This document shows, one piece after another, positions 61,155-64,000 of a stretch of 64,000 nucleotides of DNA. The position numbers and the translations under genes were made by a program. Under the pieces are notes generated by a model. It did not search any database. It had not been told where the DNA came from and saw only the letters and a program-made list of their open reading frames with translations. The stretch comes from Ancylostoma caninum (Eukaryota > Nematoda > Chromadorea > Rhabditida > Ancylostomatidae), in contig JBAJFG010000039.1 of NCBI GenBank assembly GCA_037903475.1, forward strand, positions 1,054,001 to 1,118,000, given 5' to 3'. Each line of letters opens with the position of its first letter. The first letter of the stretch is position 1.

Positions 61155-62121
61155 TAGATAGCGCAGTTGTCAGCACGTTTACCCTGGGTAATCACAGTGA
61201 TGTATCCACGTCCAGGCTCTGGTTTTGTACCGTAACTCTAATTTTGCAGAATACGGTAGGCATACGGTACAAACGACACTTTGAAGAGTCTCTTGAAAGC
61301 TTGCACAGTGGTTCTATTTGATTTGATGACGTGATGCCAAGATGAAGTGATGCCATCTTAGTCCTACCACTGAAAACGAAATAAAGAAGATAAGACTGGT
61401 GAAAAAAGAAATGAGCCTTATGAGTGGTAATGACTAAGAGCATATTACTATGGTTGAACTATTTCTTCAAAATTTATTGGATTCCTGAAAAAGAAACCGA
61501 TTGGGAGAGATTCAATTATAACATAAAAAAGGCAGAAGAAGAAGACGACGAAAAAAAAAACAAGAAAATAAGCAAATTGGGATAAAAGTGAAGGAGCAGT
61601 GATGCTGAGCAATGGAAAACCCGCCAAATTTTTCAAGATTATTAGTATTCTTTATGTAAATCGACTATAAGGCCTACAAGAAGGCTCATTTATAAGTTCT
61701 ATAAGGTGAAATAGCGGATTCATGGAGGTAATCACCTGACACTTTGTGATTAATTTTGCCGTTGGTATTTTGCGTGGATGAAACAAGGTATAATCCTCTC
61801 TCTTGCCTTCCCTTCTCTCTTACCACTACGTTTGCTTGGTTTTCTCACTGTCTCATGAATTTATTTAAGTTTCCAGGGCAACACACTAATTCTATTTCAA
61901 GTGACAATTGCCTCATAGCAATGAAATGACCTAATAGTTTGAGTTGCAGTAGCTCACTGGCTGAGTGGGGGGGGGGGGGGGGGTACAACAAGGAGAAGTC
62001 GAAAAATGCGCAAAATTTGTCAATAACGAAGGGAAAAAGTGGTGAAAGGGTATGTTACTCAACAGCTCGTTTCTATACTTTGGGTCGACCACTGCATATA
62101 ATCGAATCCAAAAATGATTAA

Positions 62122-62372
62122 AGGCAGCACTCATGGAAATCTCTGGGTTGGAGATTTTGCTGCATATCGGGGTTTTAAGGGACGATGAACTCACCGAAAA
62201 CGATGAAGTAAAAAAAAAACGATGAAACACGCGGAAAACGCGAAAAATGACGGCTGTATTTTATGCGCGTCCATAGCGCGGACGAGTCCTCCGCGGTGGG
62301 TCCCGCCACGAAACCCTGACAACGGTACGGGTATACTCAGTTCAGAAGTGAGAATTTTCGTGAGTGCTGCCT
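62122..62372. mobile_element. Second TTAA-flanked inverted-repeat element (MITE)
   Basis: 251 bp between TTAA at 62118-62121 and 62373-62376. Ends are AGGCAGCACTCATGGAAAT and, inverted, AGGCAGCACTCACGAAAAT. The termini differ from those of the 31938 element, so it is a separate family with the same target preference. Non-coding. Confidence 0.8.
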
Positions 62373-62890
62373 TTAAGTCGAAATTTTGTATTTTCGAGGA
62401 AGAATGAACACCAAAACCTGTGGGTAATCATGAGAAGAGGTTCATAACTTTCTTTTTTAAGCATTCAAACTTGCTAGATCGGGATTTAAACTGGTAATTA
62501 ATTTTTTTAGTGAGGTATTCGCTTTCTGTTCGGTTCTTGGTACACTCGTTGTGTTCGAGATGAACCTATACAATAGTTAGGGAATGGTTTAGGTTTTTTT
62601 ATTCTGGGAATTGATGCGTATTTTACGGACGACATTATCGACTCTCAAAAACTAAGATAAGAGGTAACTTCAAAGAACCGTCATTGAGCTGGTTGTTATT
62701 GGTCAAGCGAAACAAAAATATTGGAAAAATGGCACTCTCAGTAGCAACAATGATGTTAGCGATAATAACAACTGCTACAGTATAGTGCAACAGTTTGATT
62801 AACTGAAATAAATGGTTTCGTAATGAAAAGGCGGAGCTCATCCATTCCATGGCCGTGATTGTGATTCTATTTTTGTGTTACTGTGTGTAT

Positions 62891-63080
62891 AGGAAATTCC
62901 AAAACGCCAGGTGAATACGGACGGGTGCCGAGGCGCGGAAGTTTTGGGCAGAGACATGACACTCTGACTGTCTGCCGCACTCTTCGACTGATTATGCTTT
63001 GATGGCACTCTCTAATACTCTCTGCCCAAAAATTCCGCGCCGTGGCACCCGTCCGTATTCATCCGGCCGTTTGCATTCCT
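62891..63080. mobile_element. 190-bp foldback element
   Basis: Arms of about 65 bp face each other and share GAATACGGACGGGTGCC, GGCGCGGAA and TTTTGGGCAGAGA. The loop holds GACACTCTGACTGTCTGC, which recurs at about 63897-63914 and suggests a second fragment nearby. Confidence 0.7.
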
Positions 63081-64000
63081 CTGTAATTTACTAGCTTTGT
63101 TCGTGCCTGCTCTGAAACCGATGTAGCGACGTGTGGTAAGTACTTCTCTGTAGTAATAAGTTATTTTATCCATAGAGGGCTGGTTTCTGGTCAAAATCCA
63201 CGTATTGATTCTCATTATTTCTCTTATGAGCATTAGAAATTTTAAGAAAATCCCATGGTTTCCATAGCATGGCCCAAAAGGCAGCGGAAATAAGAGTAAA
63301 TGAAGATTTATGCATCAAACTTCAAACATCTGTGCGGAAGGCATCAAGATCACGAGAAGGAATGCATGTTTTAGCCTCGAGCGTTGGTTCATCTTGAGAC
63401 TCACATACGAGAACCGTCAATCACACTGCTTCCATGTAAACTAGCGATGTTTTGCAATAACAACTTTATGGGTGGCAGCTTCCGGAAATTTGTGGATTGG
63501 GTGTGAAATAGCAAGCTGAACGAAAGCATCGATCAGCATGGCATGTAGGAGCAACAGCGACCGATGTTGTTTCAAATGTAAACAGACGTATGTTTACGGA
63601 GTCGCGGAGTTATTCTAGAATCCTCTTAGGCTTGTTACGTGAAAGAGTGACGCATGAGTGACGTGCGAGTCATCGAATATCGTTTGTCTCGAATTATTTG
63701 AATATTTAACCTACAAGAAATAGATTTGTCCGAGGTTTCAAGTGAAATTACTCGCTCGAGTAATGGAAAGCATGGCATGGATCAACATGGGAAGTAATCT
63801 ATCCACAAATTTTCATAGTATCTCTCCTGGAAGCGAGATCTTTAGGGGACACCAGTTGTCGAGGACCAGAGCACGCGCGACAGTCCCATGCAACGTGACA
63901 CTCTGACTGTCTGCGCATCTACATAGTTCATTGGTGTCAGCATTTTCATACTCGTTCCATTCTCCACCTTATCGTTCTAACCTCTGCAGACAAGTAGTAG
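63081..64000. other. Intergenic; nothing recognised
   Basis: Apart from the GACACTCTGACTGTCTGC fragment at about 63897-63914, no gene or repeat could be supported. Confidence 0.4.

Noticed and set aside
60631..61321. Overlapping frames of 90 and 168 codons near the right end
   Set aside because: They translate the tRNA-like repeat modules; the same peptides appear from the 9.5-10 kb copy on the other strand.

Overview
This window is nuclear DNA from a nematode, most likely a strongylid (clade V, hookworm-like). The reasons are a split gene with long introns, a TTAGGC telomere-type tract, a near-perfect copy of the nematode SL1 spliced leader, and many short inverted-repeat transposons. No bacterial, viral or organellar gene set is visible. 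Only one gene can be read with certainty.

The certain gene is a PP1-type serine/threonine protein phosphatase on the minus strand. It has eight coding exons from 48542 down to 27099, and every junction is in phase. They join into a 326-residue protein that keeps every PP1 metal-binding and catalytic residue at the standard positions. It most resembles the nematode PP1-beta gene gsp-1. Its last intron is 11.7 kb and full of transposons; the 32-codon last exon sits alone at 27099-27197.

Region by region: 1-25 kb is gene-poor. It holds tetranucleotide microsatellites, an 80-bp perfect palindrome, several clusters of a TTACCC/GGGTAA repeat family, a complete 1257-bp TA-flanked element with 144-bp terminal inverted repeats (9266-10522), hAT-like fragments and an SL1-like 22-mer at 22548. 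25-27 kb is the downstream flank of the phosphatase gene, with a weak same-strand exon candidate. 27-48.5 kb is the phosphatase gene. Its introns carry two hAT-like MITEs with 8-bp target duplications, a TTAA-flanked element, a head-to-head tRNA-like repeat, a small foldback element and two possible nested reading frames in intron 6. 48.5-64 kb is mostly intergenic, with weak exon candidates at 50.9-51.4 and 56.4-57.6 kb and more foldback elements, including a second TTAA-flanked one at 62122-62372.

Apart from the phosphatase, all coding calls are hypotheses from reading-frame and splice-signal reading. Open frames near 100 codons are expected by chance in DNA of this composition. I found no CRISPR array, rRNA, intact tRNA gene or recognisable transposase or reverse transcriptase.
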